From Coffea arabica (Eukaryota > Streptophyta > Magnoliopsida > Gentianales > Rubiaceae), in assembly GCF_036785885.1 (NCBI RefSeq), contig NC_092320.1:11099557-11163556 (forward strand): a DNA stretch of 64,000 bases. The letters run 5' to 3'. The notes under the pieces are model-generated. The model ran no database searches. It saw only the letters and a list, made by a program, of their open reading frames with translations, and was not told the origin of the DNA. How positions within the stretch are numbered: the first letter of the stretch is position 1; every line of letters begins with the position of its first letter. Positions 43,610 to 54,761 of the stretch are shown here, in pieces. The translations under genes and the position numbers were made by a program.

Positions 43610-46600
43610 TTATTGCAGAAACTGAGCTCTGCTTTTCTTACCAAATATGCTTGGGCCATATGTTGACTTGATCATATCCTTCATAACAGGATATTGCAAG
43701 GACATAAACAAGGTCAATGGGAAACAGACTAATACAGAAAGCGGGATTATGGTCAAGGACTTTTGACGCGCAAAGACAATGTATATTGCAGCACCAAATG
43801 CTATCATGAGCGTTGCTAGGGAAAGGAACAATGTGACAAGTCCAATAATCAACTTATTCGGTAGGAAGTATAGAAAATCAGCTTCAGCACAGCGCGAATT
43901 CAGAATGAACAAAAACATGATTACTGAAGTTGAAGATGAAAATAAAGAGAGCGCGTTTGAAATGGCAAAGCAGATAAAAGCACCATTTTTAGCGAATATT
44001 GGATGTCCGTTGTCAGGAATGCTGCCACCTGGTACAGTTATGGCTGAGGTGCATACAACTGTAGCAATCAGCACTGCAACAAATGTACATGATTTTGCTG
44101 TGTCTTTCAGCCAATTTTGTCCTTCTGAAATCAAGTCCTTGTGTTCCTCAGTAAATACCATCCCGGGGGTTTTACCATCAACATTTTCCTTCACTTTATA
44201 GCTGGGCTGGACAAACTTTTCGACTTCCTGCATGGAAACCTCAAGCTTCAGACAAGGCATACTGTGACCTATTTTAAGATCTAATGCACTTCCAAATATC
44301 TAACTCAAGTGCATCTAACGACAATGTGGTGTGCAGTGACCTAAAACATCAGTCACCTTGTACCACTGTAATTCTCGCTGCATCTGCAAAGCTGCACCAC
44401 TGACAAGATTAAGTTGATCAGGAGGTGCCAACTTTCCAGCTAAATGCAAGATATTGTTTTTGTACTTATCAATATTCTGTGTCACCAAATGTGAATGCTC
44501 ATCCTTTTCATATAGAATGTTAAAAATAGATTCATGCCGGTTCATAACGGCCAGTTGGAATAAATCATGGCCGTCTTGGTCTAAAGACCAAATTGCACTA
44601 GGAAATGACTTCAATGTTTCTGCTACAACCTCGTAAACTCCCAGTCTTGCCCCCAGAATGATTGCTGGTTTAAATATTCTGGCAGATATTGAGTTGTCAA
44701 CTTGCACATCTTCCATGCATAAGCATTTTACCAGTTCAACCGCTTGATGATGCATCAACTTTATGTTTTGTATATGTTTAACATATGGCACTGCCCAAAA
44801 AAGTACAAAATAAGAAAGAACAATTGCATGAGCAACGGTTTTATGTAAAAAAGAAGTTCTCACGGTTTACTATATGCAACAGCTTATGCACGATACCTAT
44901 CCTTCTGATGACTTCCCAAAATTTTGAATGAAACTTTTGGCACCCTGCACAACAAAACTAGAAATGTCAAAACCATATGTTATTCCTGTTAACCAGAAGG
45001 CATCCATGTATGATTAAATGGCATGTAATACATGGATGGTGAATGAGATTTTGTAACGTATATCAATATCCAAATTGCTTGATCAGAGCATAAATATCCA
45101 TGAATTAATGGCATACATTGAACAGGAAACTTTGACATACCATATAAGAGTAGGTTGCTTGACTTCTTAGATTGGTTTTCAATATCTTGTCTTTCGTTCT
45201 GATCAAAGGGCTTCTCTAACTTTTCTGGAGCACCTTCACAATGAATAAGGTAAAACGTGCTTCCTTTAGCATACAAATCAAACCACAATCATATTCTGGC
45301 CTTTCAGAGCATTAAAAACCAGAAGGGAGAAAATATGTGTTTGGTGCCTAAGTTTCCTTTTATCTAGCATGAAGCAGCTTCTGGATTACTCAACCACGGT
45401 TCTTATGGTTGAGTAACAAGAAATCGTTATTTTGTAATGATATTGCATGTTGGTCAGTAAGTTGGATATTATTTTCTGAATCTCTCCAATGTATACCGTA
45501 TTTTCAGACATCCAATCCACTTAATGTGGTAAAATGCCTTCTTTTACATATTAGCATAAGCTTAAATCTCCCACTTCTAACTTGCTCCATTGTTTTTCTC
45601 TATTAAAACAGCAAACAACAATTCCCAACACTAAAGCTGACCAACCAAGAAAAATAAAAATTGACAACTCTCCAAATTCCATTCCTCGTGGAGGATATTG
45701 AGATACAACCTTATCTTTAACACATATTCCCTAGAGGCCTGCTTTTTTACCAATTTTTAGGGAACCACCCCACTCATATAACTTCTAATCCAGTATCATG
45801 CTTGCAAGTAAACTTTAAGAAAAAAGTGTACATTTATGTATTACATATTTGTGCAATGTGTGAGGAAGATGAACTTCCTAGACGCAAAATATCTATAAGA
45901 AAAAAGTGTACATTTATGTATTTCGAAGCCTACCTTTGGAAACACAGAATATCTATAAGATATATAGTTCATCTGAGATGGGAAAAAGAACATCACTTCT
46001 AGTGGCATCTGTATCTGTGCAGACATGGGAGCCTAGTGGTCTATAACTATAGCTGTTAATGAAAGACAATGATAATGCAATCTACATGAAGTAGTTGAAA
46101 TCTTAAAGATAATCTGTCAGTATTATTATAGAATTTAGAAAAACAAAAACAAGCTAGTGAAACTGCAACCAGCAAGGTACTTTGAAAACTGTGAGATCTG
46201 AGACCACAATGAATAATTCTTTGTAAGTACAGCACAACAGATGATTGTGTTCCTAGCAGCACAAGATGACCAAGCAAGTTTGGGAGCTAAAAGACATGGA
46301 CCAAGTGATAAATTGGAGTTCAGTAAATGTGGCATAATCTCTTAATTAAGAACTCACTGAACTCACTGAAAAAAAAAAAAAAGAACTCACTGAACTAAGT
46401 TCCAACTTTTAACTAGGGATATCAAGAGGCGGCAAATTATAGATGGATGAAACAGGAGTTAGAGACTAACAAAAATAGATTACTTGCTGGAAAAAACTTA
46501 AGCTTGTTCCACTTGGAAATGCTGAAGGTTTTCCAGCTATGATACTCAATGGTGTATTCCCTCCAGGAGATATAGTTGTAGCCAGCTTAGGATAGCTTCG

Positions 46601-47470
46601 AAGCAGATCCAGAGCCACATCTGCAAGAGTTCACAGACATTGATAAAAACAGATAAAACATGACCCAACTCCATGATCCAGTGAGAATGGCAACTTTGCT
46701 CTACACGTAAACCAATGAGATTGAAAGGCTAATTCATACTCCAACCACTTGAAGTAGGGAATGTTCAGTACTCACCATAGAATCCTGATGTTACAACAAC
46801 ATTCAGGAGAGTGATCCCAGATTGACCAACAAAAGGGCTAGGTTCAGCATCATTGCGTGTCACCGTTAACAAGTAGATTAGCGTCTCCTTGTGGCTGAAC
46901 AAAGCAGCCAAATGGAGAGGTAATAATTTTGTATCACTCCAAACGTAAGGCAAATCAGGATCTCGGTTCACCAACAATTTAGCTGCCTCAGTATTGCCGC
47001 ATCTGGCGGCCAAGTGAAGGGCTGTCTCATTGAATTTGTTTGTCACAGAGAGAGCATTTGGAGGCATCAGCCTCACTAGCTCATCCACAAACCGATATGC
47101 TTCATTTCTCCCAACAGCTATGTGAAGTGCCGTCTCATGATTCTTCGCGATTATGGCTGTGACAGCTTCTGGATTAATATCAAAGAACTTTCTTGCAGCG
47201 TCCCAATCACCCCTTATTGCAGCTTTGTATAGAGGAAGGTAGAAATTCATGTCTTTTTCTGTCATATTTTCCCTTCTCATCAGCATAAAATAATACTAGT
47301 ACTATAATACAAATGCCACTAGGCCCACTACCATTACCTAAATCTGTTAGTTAGGCTAAAATTCAGAATTAAGATGACTGTGGAGCAGCATACAAGAAGA
47401 GAGTCTTGAACTTACCACCCACGCTGCTACTGCTGATCGTCTCTGCTGACTGTGTTGATGAAGAGGCCAT
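43610..47470 (-). pseudogene. inverted ankyrin/PGG paralogue, possibly broken
   Basis: Homologous to the gene at 39185-42306, in the opposite direction. Exons seen are 47416-47470 (uncertain), 46776-47286, 46471-46620, 45141-45263, 44897-44944, 44357-44790 and 43610-44227. Four internal exons have exactly the paralogue's lengths (150, 123, 48 and 434 nt). The protein has ankyrin repeats (HETALHIAVG, NETALHLAARCGNTEAAKLL, LLPLHLAALFSHKETLIYLL) and a C-terminal PGG domain (VLIATVVCTSAITVPGG plus three spans). Two joints fail: joining the 150- and 123-nt exons at the homologous sites makes T|GA, a stop, and the strong GTAAGT donor of the first exon leads into a stop in the next. Skipping the symmetrical 123-nt exon keeps the frame, and translation could start at the ATG at 47286. 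It may therefore be an alternatively spliced gene rather than a dead one. Confidence 0.7.
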
Positions 47471-48279
47471 GGACACGAGAAGAACTGAAGAAATTATAAC
47501 GTGCAAAGGTAGCAAAGTCGGTGTTTATCCAAATTATCTAGCTTGGAATGGATCAACTTGAATGTCCAAAGCCAGTCACCCCGGAATTTTGGTCTTCGTT
47601 TCCAATGTGAAGTACTCGTGCAGTCTTTCCTATTCCTCTGCTGTGAATTTCTTTCTTTCTGGAAAATTGGATATGCAGCATGGTCTATTCACACAAAAAA
47701 AAAATTAGAAAAAAGAGGCCTTTTTGACTGGAAATACGGCCGTACATAGCATTAAATTCTCCTTCACGAAGTTGGTACTAGATTTGACAATGATAATATT
47801 TAGTACGGGAAGATGATGTCTGGAAAGGAAAAACTGTAAAGGGGTGTAATCGGCAAATCAAGAACATTACCATAGGAAAGGAAGGGGAGATATACCGATT
47901 TTTTTTGTTAACTTGTTTTCTTGCTCCAATTTCGGCGTCATCAATTTCTAGCAACATCCTTAGCTGGACAATTCAGTTTCAGTTTATCTATTGGATGATT
48001 AATACTACGATCAATTAATGCCGTAACCACTACCGTACAAGCAATATAAGGTAAGACTGTAAAAGGGCCGCAAGTAATCGACGGGTGCGATTGAACTAGC
48101 AAAGATTCAAGAAGACCCAAAAATGCTAAAAACTTGGGCAGGTAGTTTGCGAGGTTCAGGCATGGATCAGTTAAAGCGCTAGTTAAAGATGTCAGCAAGG
48201 CATTGGATTCCATTGCTGATTTTTCTTGTGCCCCGTTCTCATTCTCAACAAGCTAAATCAAATCAATAAAATTTGGTTC
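47471..48279. other. 5' flank of the ankyrin paralogue, one unrecognised open frame
   Basis: A 90-residue minus-strand open frame (47941-48213) includes a hydrophobic, plausible stretch (LGLLESLLVQSHPSITCGP), but I recognise no family and see no splice partners. The rest is non-coding and probably contains the paralogue's promoter next to 47471. Confidence 0.35.
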
Positions 48280-48640
48280 CAACTAAAATTTTTACATTAC
48301 TTTTAAGATCAATTCAATAAAATTTAGTTCCAATCTAAATGTCTGACCTTATTTTATCTTGAATCTATTACGTGATCCATATATAATTATTTTTTTATGA
48401 GTAAAATGTTAGATCTCATTTGTAGTTAGACAAATGGCGTGATCAATATTCATTTTTACCTCTAAACAAATAGGATCTAATATGAAATATATTTAGTTTT
48501 TCTCCTAAAAAAATGGTATTTGACATCACAATATGTATTCATTTTTTGCCATTAAAAAGGTGGAATGTGATATTTTTGAATATAAAAAATAACTATATGT
48601 GGATCACATGATAATTTTATGTTAAAAAGTGGTCAGTTCT
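48280..48640. repeat. family A repeat, second copy (partial)
   Basis: Follows the repeat at 4274-4830 in order: TTGAATCTATTACGTGATCC, ATTATTTTTTTATGAGTAAA, CTCATTTGTAGTTAGACAAA, TTTTTCTCCTAAAAAAATGG. It is shorter at both ends and more diverged. AT-rich and non-coding. Confidence 0.65.
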
Positions 48641-48889
48641 AGCCCATTTTGGATTGCTATTTTCTATCATTGTTGTAGAAAATGTATTACAGTAATTTTA
48701 TATATTTGAAATAAAAAATTTATTCGTGAAAAATGTAAAAAAAATTTCGGAAAAACACTTTTTTGCCTTTGGTTTTCTTTCATTTTCTGTGATATCTGAT
48801 CGAACTCTTTCGAGACAAAGCATCAGCAGAAACAGCAGCTCCACAGCATCACAACGCTCTTTCGTAAGGCTAACATTCGCAAATGCGCC

Positions 48890-49585
48890 AATAGATCTTC
48901 GTTTCCAGTGACATCAGCAAAAGCAAAAAATAATTACTTCCATTGTTGGAATCTGAAAAATAATTACTTTCAGTAGAAACAACATGGAACTCCTTAACTT
49001 GGGGAGCCAAATTCGAGACAACCAATCTCATTTCTTCAACAGCTTGGCTGAATTTGTCAGCAAGTATAGAAATACTCGAACTTTCATCAATAAAAGCAAA
49101 CCCAACGCCAAAGACAGGCAATGATCTATCTTTGCTTGCATCAAAATTCTCCTGTGCTTTCATTTGCATCTCATGAACAAACTGAAGAGCCACCCTCGAA
49201 GAAGGGCCCCGTAGAAGGTGACGAGGACGTTGTCAGAGGGCGAAATCAGAGCATTAGAAGTGACGGCGAACCTAAACTTCTCGTAAAGGTTGCTTCGGAA
49301 ACAATCTCCACAGAAGCGGCTGCTATCGCTAGAACCACTACCGCCACCACCTCCACCGGTAACTTGAGCTGAGGCAGAGGAGGAGGAGAAGGCCGCTGCC
49401 ATAGATTCTTTAAGCTTGCATTTGATGCAAAAGGCGGAATCCGAGTTCTTGCCATTGGATAAGAGCTACTGGGTGGACTCAGTAGCCACAACCGACGGCG
49501 GCTGTGGAAATTGATCATCTACTTTGTCGCCGTTGTCTTCACTGTAGCAACCGCCGGATTGGCAGGTTGCCGAATTGCAAGCCAT
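48890..49585 (-). pseudogene. CTU2 (cytoplasmic tRNA 2-thiolation protein 2) pseudogene
   Basis: Read from an ATG at 49585, the minus strand gives MACNSATCQSGGCYSEDNGD, then after an in-frame stop AFCIKCKL, RFCGDCFRSNLYEKFRFAVT and ISPSDNVLVTF. After a one-base frame change (a shortened G-run near 49205) it continues with PSSRVALQFVHEMQMKAQEN and DRSLPVFGVGFAFIDES. This is the N-terminal third of CTU2/NCS2, the partner of CTU1 in making 2-thiouridine at the tRNA wobble position. The conserved Cys pairs (IKC, CGDC) and the pyrophosphatase-loop region are still visible. Homology fades at about 48890, and the remaining two thirds of the gene are missing. One stop, one frameshift and the truncation make it non-functional. 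Confidence 0.85.
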
Positions 49586-50120
49586 CACACAAATAGTAGC
49601 ACAAAACCCAGCAGAGGAGCACGGGCATACCCTGGGTTAATAATGCTTGTGGAGTTTCTTCTGGCTTCTGGTGGCTAAATATCGATCACTGCCCAAGATT
49701 ATTATTTACCACTCGAAGCTAAAAGCCGCATCAACGATGCTATAGTTGCACACTGACGTCTACCTATCACCGTTTGGGTTGCTCTATTCAGTTGAAATAA
49801 TGTGTAGTAGGCTCTTTACCTTTGATTTTCCAAAACGGCATAATAACCTCTATCAATAATATAAAGTTAGACAAGGGTATTCAACTTGATACCGGTAACT
49901 CAGTCGGTTCAGAAAGTAATTTTTACTTTAGTTATGAAGTTGAGAGAATTTATGTGGAGGTTTTTAAACAATAGGAGGTAAGATATTTTTTCGCGAAATC
50001 ACAAGGAAATTGTATTTTACCCTAAATTTTAATATTAACGGTATAAATTACCGCTCCATCAAAGATTTGGAAATAGGAGAAGAGAAATATATTTATCACC
50101 ATCCCAATTAGGAAAACAAA
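49586..50120. other. intergenic DNA, nothing recognised
   Basis: Non-coding flank beyond the CTU2 remnant. No repeat or RNA feature was recognised. Confidence 0.4.
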
Positions 50121-50127
50121 ATTTATA

Positions 50128-50402
50128 CTTCCTCCGTCTCGTATATTTAGTCATATTTGGGAATATGTGCCTTTTATACATAGTGCACTCTACAAAAAAA
50201 AGTTTTCTTTTGCTCTTAAATTATGAGATGGTCAAAGTAAAAAATAGAAAATAATTACATCACATTTGTCTTTATACATCATTAATAAATAATATAAGTA
50301 ACATTTTAATATATAAAATAGTTAGAAATATCAAACACAACAAATATTTTGAAACAGCAAAAAAAGAAAAGTACAACGCCTTTCAATTAGATGAAAGGAG
50401 TG
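50128..50402. mobile_element. degenerate Stowaway-like MITE
   Basis: The left end CTTCCTCCGTCTCGTATATT follows a TA dinucleotide. The right end, reversed, reads CACTCCTTTCATCTAATTG, an imperfect match. Its size of about 275 bp, AT-rich interior and CTCC-type terminus fit a decayed Tc1/mariner (Stowaway) MITE. Confidence 0.55.
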
Positions 50403-50485
50403 ATTGGTACGCTACATCACACATGCGTTCACATCCAGGTAGCCCGTCTTGTCTGGTTGAGAATGTGACCTGCTCATTGATAATA

Positions 50486-51662
50486 TGGATGATTTCAGAA
50501 ACCTCCCCTAAAGTTTCTAACACTTTCACTGACATCTTCTAAAGTTCTCAAAATTTCACTTATCTCCCTTGATAGAAAATTGGGCTTCTTTGTTGACATC
50601 ATAAGGGTCAAAATTACTAGTATGTCCTATGAATTTGGGGTTTATTACTATTGTTTAGTTGGAAAAAAAGGCATCCAAAGTAGTTAATTAAACTTAATAG
50701 CAATAACACAATTTTGATGGCTAATGCATGAATTAAACCTGGATTAGTGAGTAAGGTGGCAATTGAGTTGCAATAATAGCGCCATTTTTGTGCCTACTAT
50801 GATTTGATAAGGAGATGGGATCACTTACATGATATTCTAATCATATAAAGTGCAAGGGAAGAAATATATAGGAAGAAACAGAGGAAAAAAGAAGAACAAA
50901 AACTTGGAAAAAATTGTATTAAACTAGTGCTCCTGATATGCGTTGAAGTAACAACAACATAGTGAAGAATCTTCTTGTCTTGAAATAGTTGCAACTATAG
51001 CAATACATGTACGAATTTCTTTGTTACTTTAACTTTCCTGTACTAGTGTTGCTTGATCAACCATACCACTTTCGATTGTTGTTGAAGTCTTGATATTAAA
51101 TATTCAAATTGTTTGTTACGTGGATTTTTGAGTTGATCATTGGCACTTAACTCAAGATATTGCATATTATGTGTGTTAACTGAAATTTTGAATTGATCGC
51201 AATGTTGAAATCTTGTGCTACATGTATACCGTGAAGATTGGTTGATCATAATAATTCTTATGTTAACGAAAGTTGTATAGCATGCTGCTAAGTTTATCAT
51301 TCAAAAACTTACAGCAAAGAATGATAATAGTTTGAGGGTGTAGAGGTAGTTAAACTGTTTTATATACTATTGCCACTTGAAACAAAAAATTGACCTTTGT
51401 AATTTCTGCGCCAAATAACTGTTGCAAGGCAAATCTGCTAAGTTTTACAAGTATTCTAATAATTTAATCTTCTATTGATACAAGGAGCAAAACGGCATCC
51501 ACGGAATAAAAATATCTTCACACACATGCAAATAAGTAATATCATTTGGACTGCATTGTTACGGAAAATTCAAAAGTAAGGGAGGTCAGGTGACATTTTG
51601 AGAACTTCAAAAGATGTCAGTAAAAGTGCAAGAAACCTCCCTGATGTTTCTGAAATTACCCC
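50486..51662. mobile_element. MULE-type MITE (GGGATAATTTCAG family), copy 3
   Basis: A 1,177-bp element, the longest of the three. Ends are TGGATGATTTCAGAAACCTC and, reversed, GGGGTAATTTCAGAAACATC. The perfect 9-bp duplication TTGATAATA flanks it (50477-50485 and 51663-51671). Subterminal blocks are also inverted (CACTTTCACTGACATCTTCT against AGATGTCAGTAAAAGTG). It is non-coding inside. Confidence 0.88.
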
Positions 51663-52050
51663 TTGATAATAAGTGCTGGAAGGATCCAACAAAAACTACG
51701 ACCCTACGCCCCACCAACGAGACTATAACACCAAATAAAAAAGCATAAATTACTAAATCCACTACACTCCTCCCACCCACTAGCGCGGCTGCACCTAAGA
51801 AGAAGAATAATTGAGAGTCAATCAAAGCTCGAGGAAAGTTCCCCGTTTAGCTAATTAACTAACTAAGGCTTTGACAGACTATCCATTCCTTTCCTATAGT
51901 GCACTTTTCCCTTAATTAATACACGATTCATTCGTTTCCCACAATGCACTTCTCCCATGATTAATATAATTAATTACTATCCTTACTATTTGACTAATAG
52001 TACTAATACTTGCTCAATCCCAATTTTTTTAAAATTTTTTTATTAATCGT

Positions 52051-52975
52051 TCAAGACCTCTTACTTATAACTTATCTCTTTTTATTATTTAATACGGCCA
52101 TCCTCTATCCTTCATACTAAATTATTTCTCACATTTTAAAATCTCTAACTTTAAAAAAATAATGATTTAATGGTAATGTTAGTAGATTTGCTTACATAAT
52201 TGCTCTTTTAAAATTAAATTTTAAATTTAATTTAATCAAGATCTTTTACTTATAATTTATCTCTTTTTATTATATAATACGGCCCTCCTCCATCATTCAC
52301 ACTAAATTATTTCTCACATTTTAAAATCTCTAACTTTAAAAAAATAATGATTTAATGGTAATGTTAGTAGATTTGCTTACATAATTGCTCTTTTAAAATT
52401 AAATTTTAAATTTAATTTAATCAAGATCTTTTACTTATAATTTATCTCTTTTTATTATATAATACGGCCCTCCTCCATCATTCACACTAAATTATTTCTC
52501 ACATTTTAAAATCTCTAACTTTAAAAAAATAATGATTTAATGGTAATGTTAGTAGATTTGCTTACATAATTGCTCTTTAAAAATTAAATTTTAAATTTAA
52601 TTTAATCAAGATCTTTTACTTATAATTTATCTCTTTTTATTATATAATACGGCCCTCCTCCATCATTCACACTAAATTATTTCTCACATTTTAAAATCTC
52701 TAACCTTAAAAAAATAATGATTTAATGGTAATGTTAGTAGATTTGCTTACATAATTGCTCTTTAAAAATTAAAAATTTAATTTAATTTAATCAAGATCTT
52801 TTACTTATAATTTATCTCTTTTTATTATATAATACGGCCCTCCTCCATCATTCACACTAAATTATTTCTCACATTTTAAAATCTCTAACTTTAAAAAAAT
52901 AATGATTTAATGGTAATGTTAGTAGATTTGCTTACATAATTGCTCTTTAAAAATTAAATTTTAAATTTAAATTTA
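52051..52975. repeat. tandem array, five units of 185 bp
   Basis: Unit starts (TCAAGAYC) fall at 52051, 52236, 52421, 52606 and 52791, a constant 185-bp period. Units 2-5 are nearly identical; unit 1 has diverged. Each unit holds AATACGGCC(A/C)TCCTC, TTTCTCACATTTTAAAATC and a palindromic AAATTAAATTTTAAATTTAA. The array ends about 170 bp upstream of the putative TATA box of the TBL gene. Confidence 0.96.
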
Positions 52976-53144
52976 ATATGAAAAATAAATAAAAATGTAA
53001 ATATTAGTAAAAGAATGAAAATATAGTTTGAGTTTGATAAGTTGACAGATATTTTGAAACATTTTAAAATTATAAACACGGTCACTTTTAATAATATTAG
53101 TCCCGACTTTAGGACCATCCTGGCATCACAGTCAGTCGTCAAAC

Positions 53145-53439
53145 TATAAAATCTGTGTTGAATAGGACGACATCACCGTGATTTTCGCCTCGTCTGCGCT
53201 CCGCCCCGCCATCTTTCTCAATTTGTCATTTTCACCTTCTCCTCCCCACAACCACCACCCCCTCTCTCTCCTCCAGCTGTATTCATACGTTAAACTTCAC
53301 ACGGCGCCGTCATTTTCACCGCTGCTCCCTCTGTCTCTCTCGTCACTATTTTCGATAGGAAGCTTGTAGTGATCTGCGGTTTCTGTTTCTGGTAATTAAG
53401 ATCCGAACCTTTTGGAGATTCAGCTGTGGCTAATTTCAG
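53145..53439 (+). promoter_or_regulatory. putative TATA box and first 5' UTR exon of the TBL gene
   Basis: TATAAAAT at 53145 is followed within 30-40 bp by a CT-rich leader typical of plant 5' UTRs. A strong donor (TTTCAG|GTGAGC) after 53439 marks the end of a non-coding first exon. The rest of the leader before the start codon at 54762 was not resolved, and a second leader exon near 53523-53630 is possible. Confidence 0.5.
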
Positions 53440-54761
53440 GTGAGCGTTTGTGCAATTTATTTTTATGTTGTATTTTATTTTATGCTGTAAGTAATCTGAA
53501 ATGATATTTCTTTTGTGATTAGGCAACGTCGTTTGGCATCCCTTTGTGGTCTCTTATTTTTGCTTTGCTGGAGATGAGGTTGTGCAGAGGACTGCTGAAT
53601 GTTTCGTGAAATTTAAGCAAAGAGCTGGATGTAGGTGTTGTAATTGAATTCTTGATTTATCTCGGGATCTGCGAATTGATTGATCCGAGATTTATATATT
53701 TTCTTTGCTTATATTTCAGTTAGCTTAATGTGGTGTTATATTGCTTACCCCCTCCTTGTTCTAAAATATTTTTCTAATATTTGCGAAATACATGCAAATC
53801 CGCAGTACAGGTTGGGCCATTCATTTTTTTCGTTTTATTGTTTTTGCTCCCCCTGAATGTGATATCTTTGTGAGGAAAATTACTTGTGCTTGTGTGGGTG
53901 CAAAAATTTGTTATGGTAAATGCTCGTTATTTTTGCTTGGTATGTAGTTGAGAATTATGAGTGTAAGCTTGAGTTTTTTTTTTAATTATATTAAAGTGCT
54001 AGTACTATTATTTTTCTTTGCTGGAACTTTTAGGTGTATTCAGGTTGAAAAAACGTTGCTTTTGTCTTGTGTTGTCCTGGTTATCAGGGACAAATATGCT
54101 TGCCAAATTATCAGCTTTTCATGGAAGAAATTGTAGAATGTTGATTAGATGCCTTCAGCAGAGGAACTAAACAAGCATTCTTGGTATTTTGCTTCTGCCC
54201 TAGCTTGATTCTTAAGCACCTCACTTTGGTGTTAGATTTCATAATGAACAACTTAGATTTGCTAGTAATCCCTGTGCCTAATGATGTTTGTCAAGGTTTG
54301 GGCCATTGGACTACATATACTTCGGCTCTTTCTTTCCTGCCTCTATTGATATGTTGTGTTGCAGCTATGATGATAGGTCATGGCCGTAGAATGTTTTCGT
54401 CATTATATTATAGATTGTAGTCATAGCATTTTGCTAGTAATCACTTGTGCATTTTGATATCCACTTGTCAATTTTGAACCCCGTCGAAGCATGAGATTGT
54501 GTAAATTTGAATTTGTTACATGCTTTCAAGTTTGTTGACCATGCTTCCATTGATTTCTGTTTATTTTCTTTAGCGTCTATTTGCTGTTTAGATGCTTGAG
54601 TTATTAGTATCCAATAAGTTTGATTTGAACTCCCAAAAGCAAGAGTCATTGCCTGCCTCTTACCTATTGTTGTGTTAAAGCTTCTACAGGTATTAATATG
54701 AAGGAAACTGACAGCAATACATTGAGATGAATTGAAGTCTTCGCATAAACTAGTATTAAGG

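Noticed and set aside
47941-48213. 90-residue minus-strand open frame with hydrophobic stretches
   Set aside because: No recognised family, no splice partners and no promoter evidence. Kept only as a remark in the flank entry.
52051-52975. CRISPR-like or centromeric satellite array
   Set aside because: The 185-bp units are contiguous without spacers and number only five beside a gene. A local tandem array is the simpler reading.
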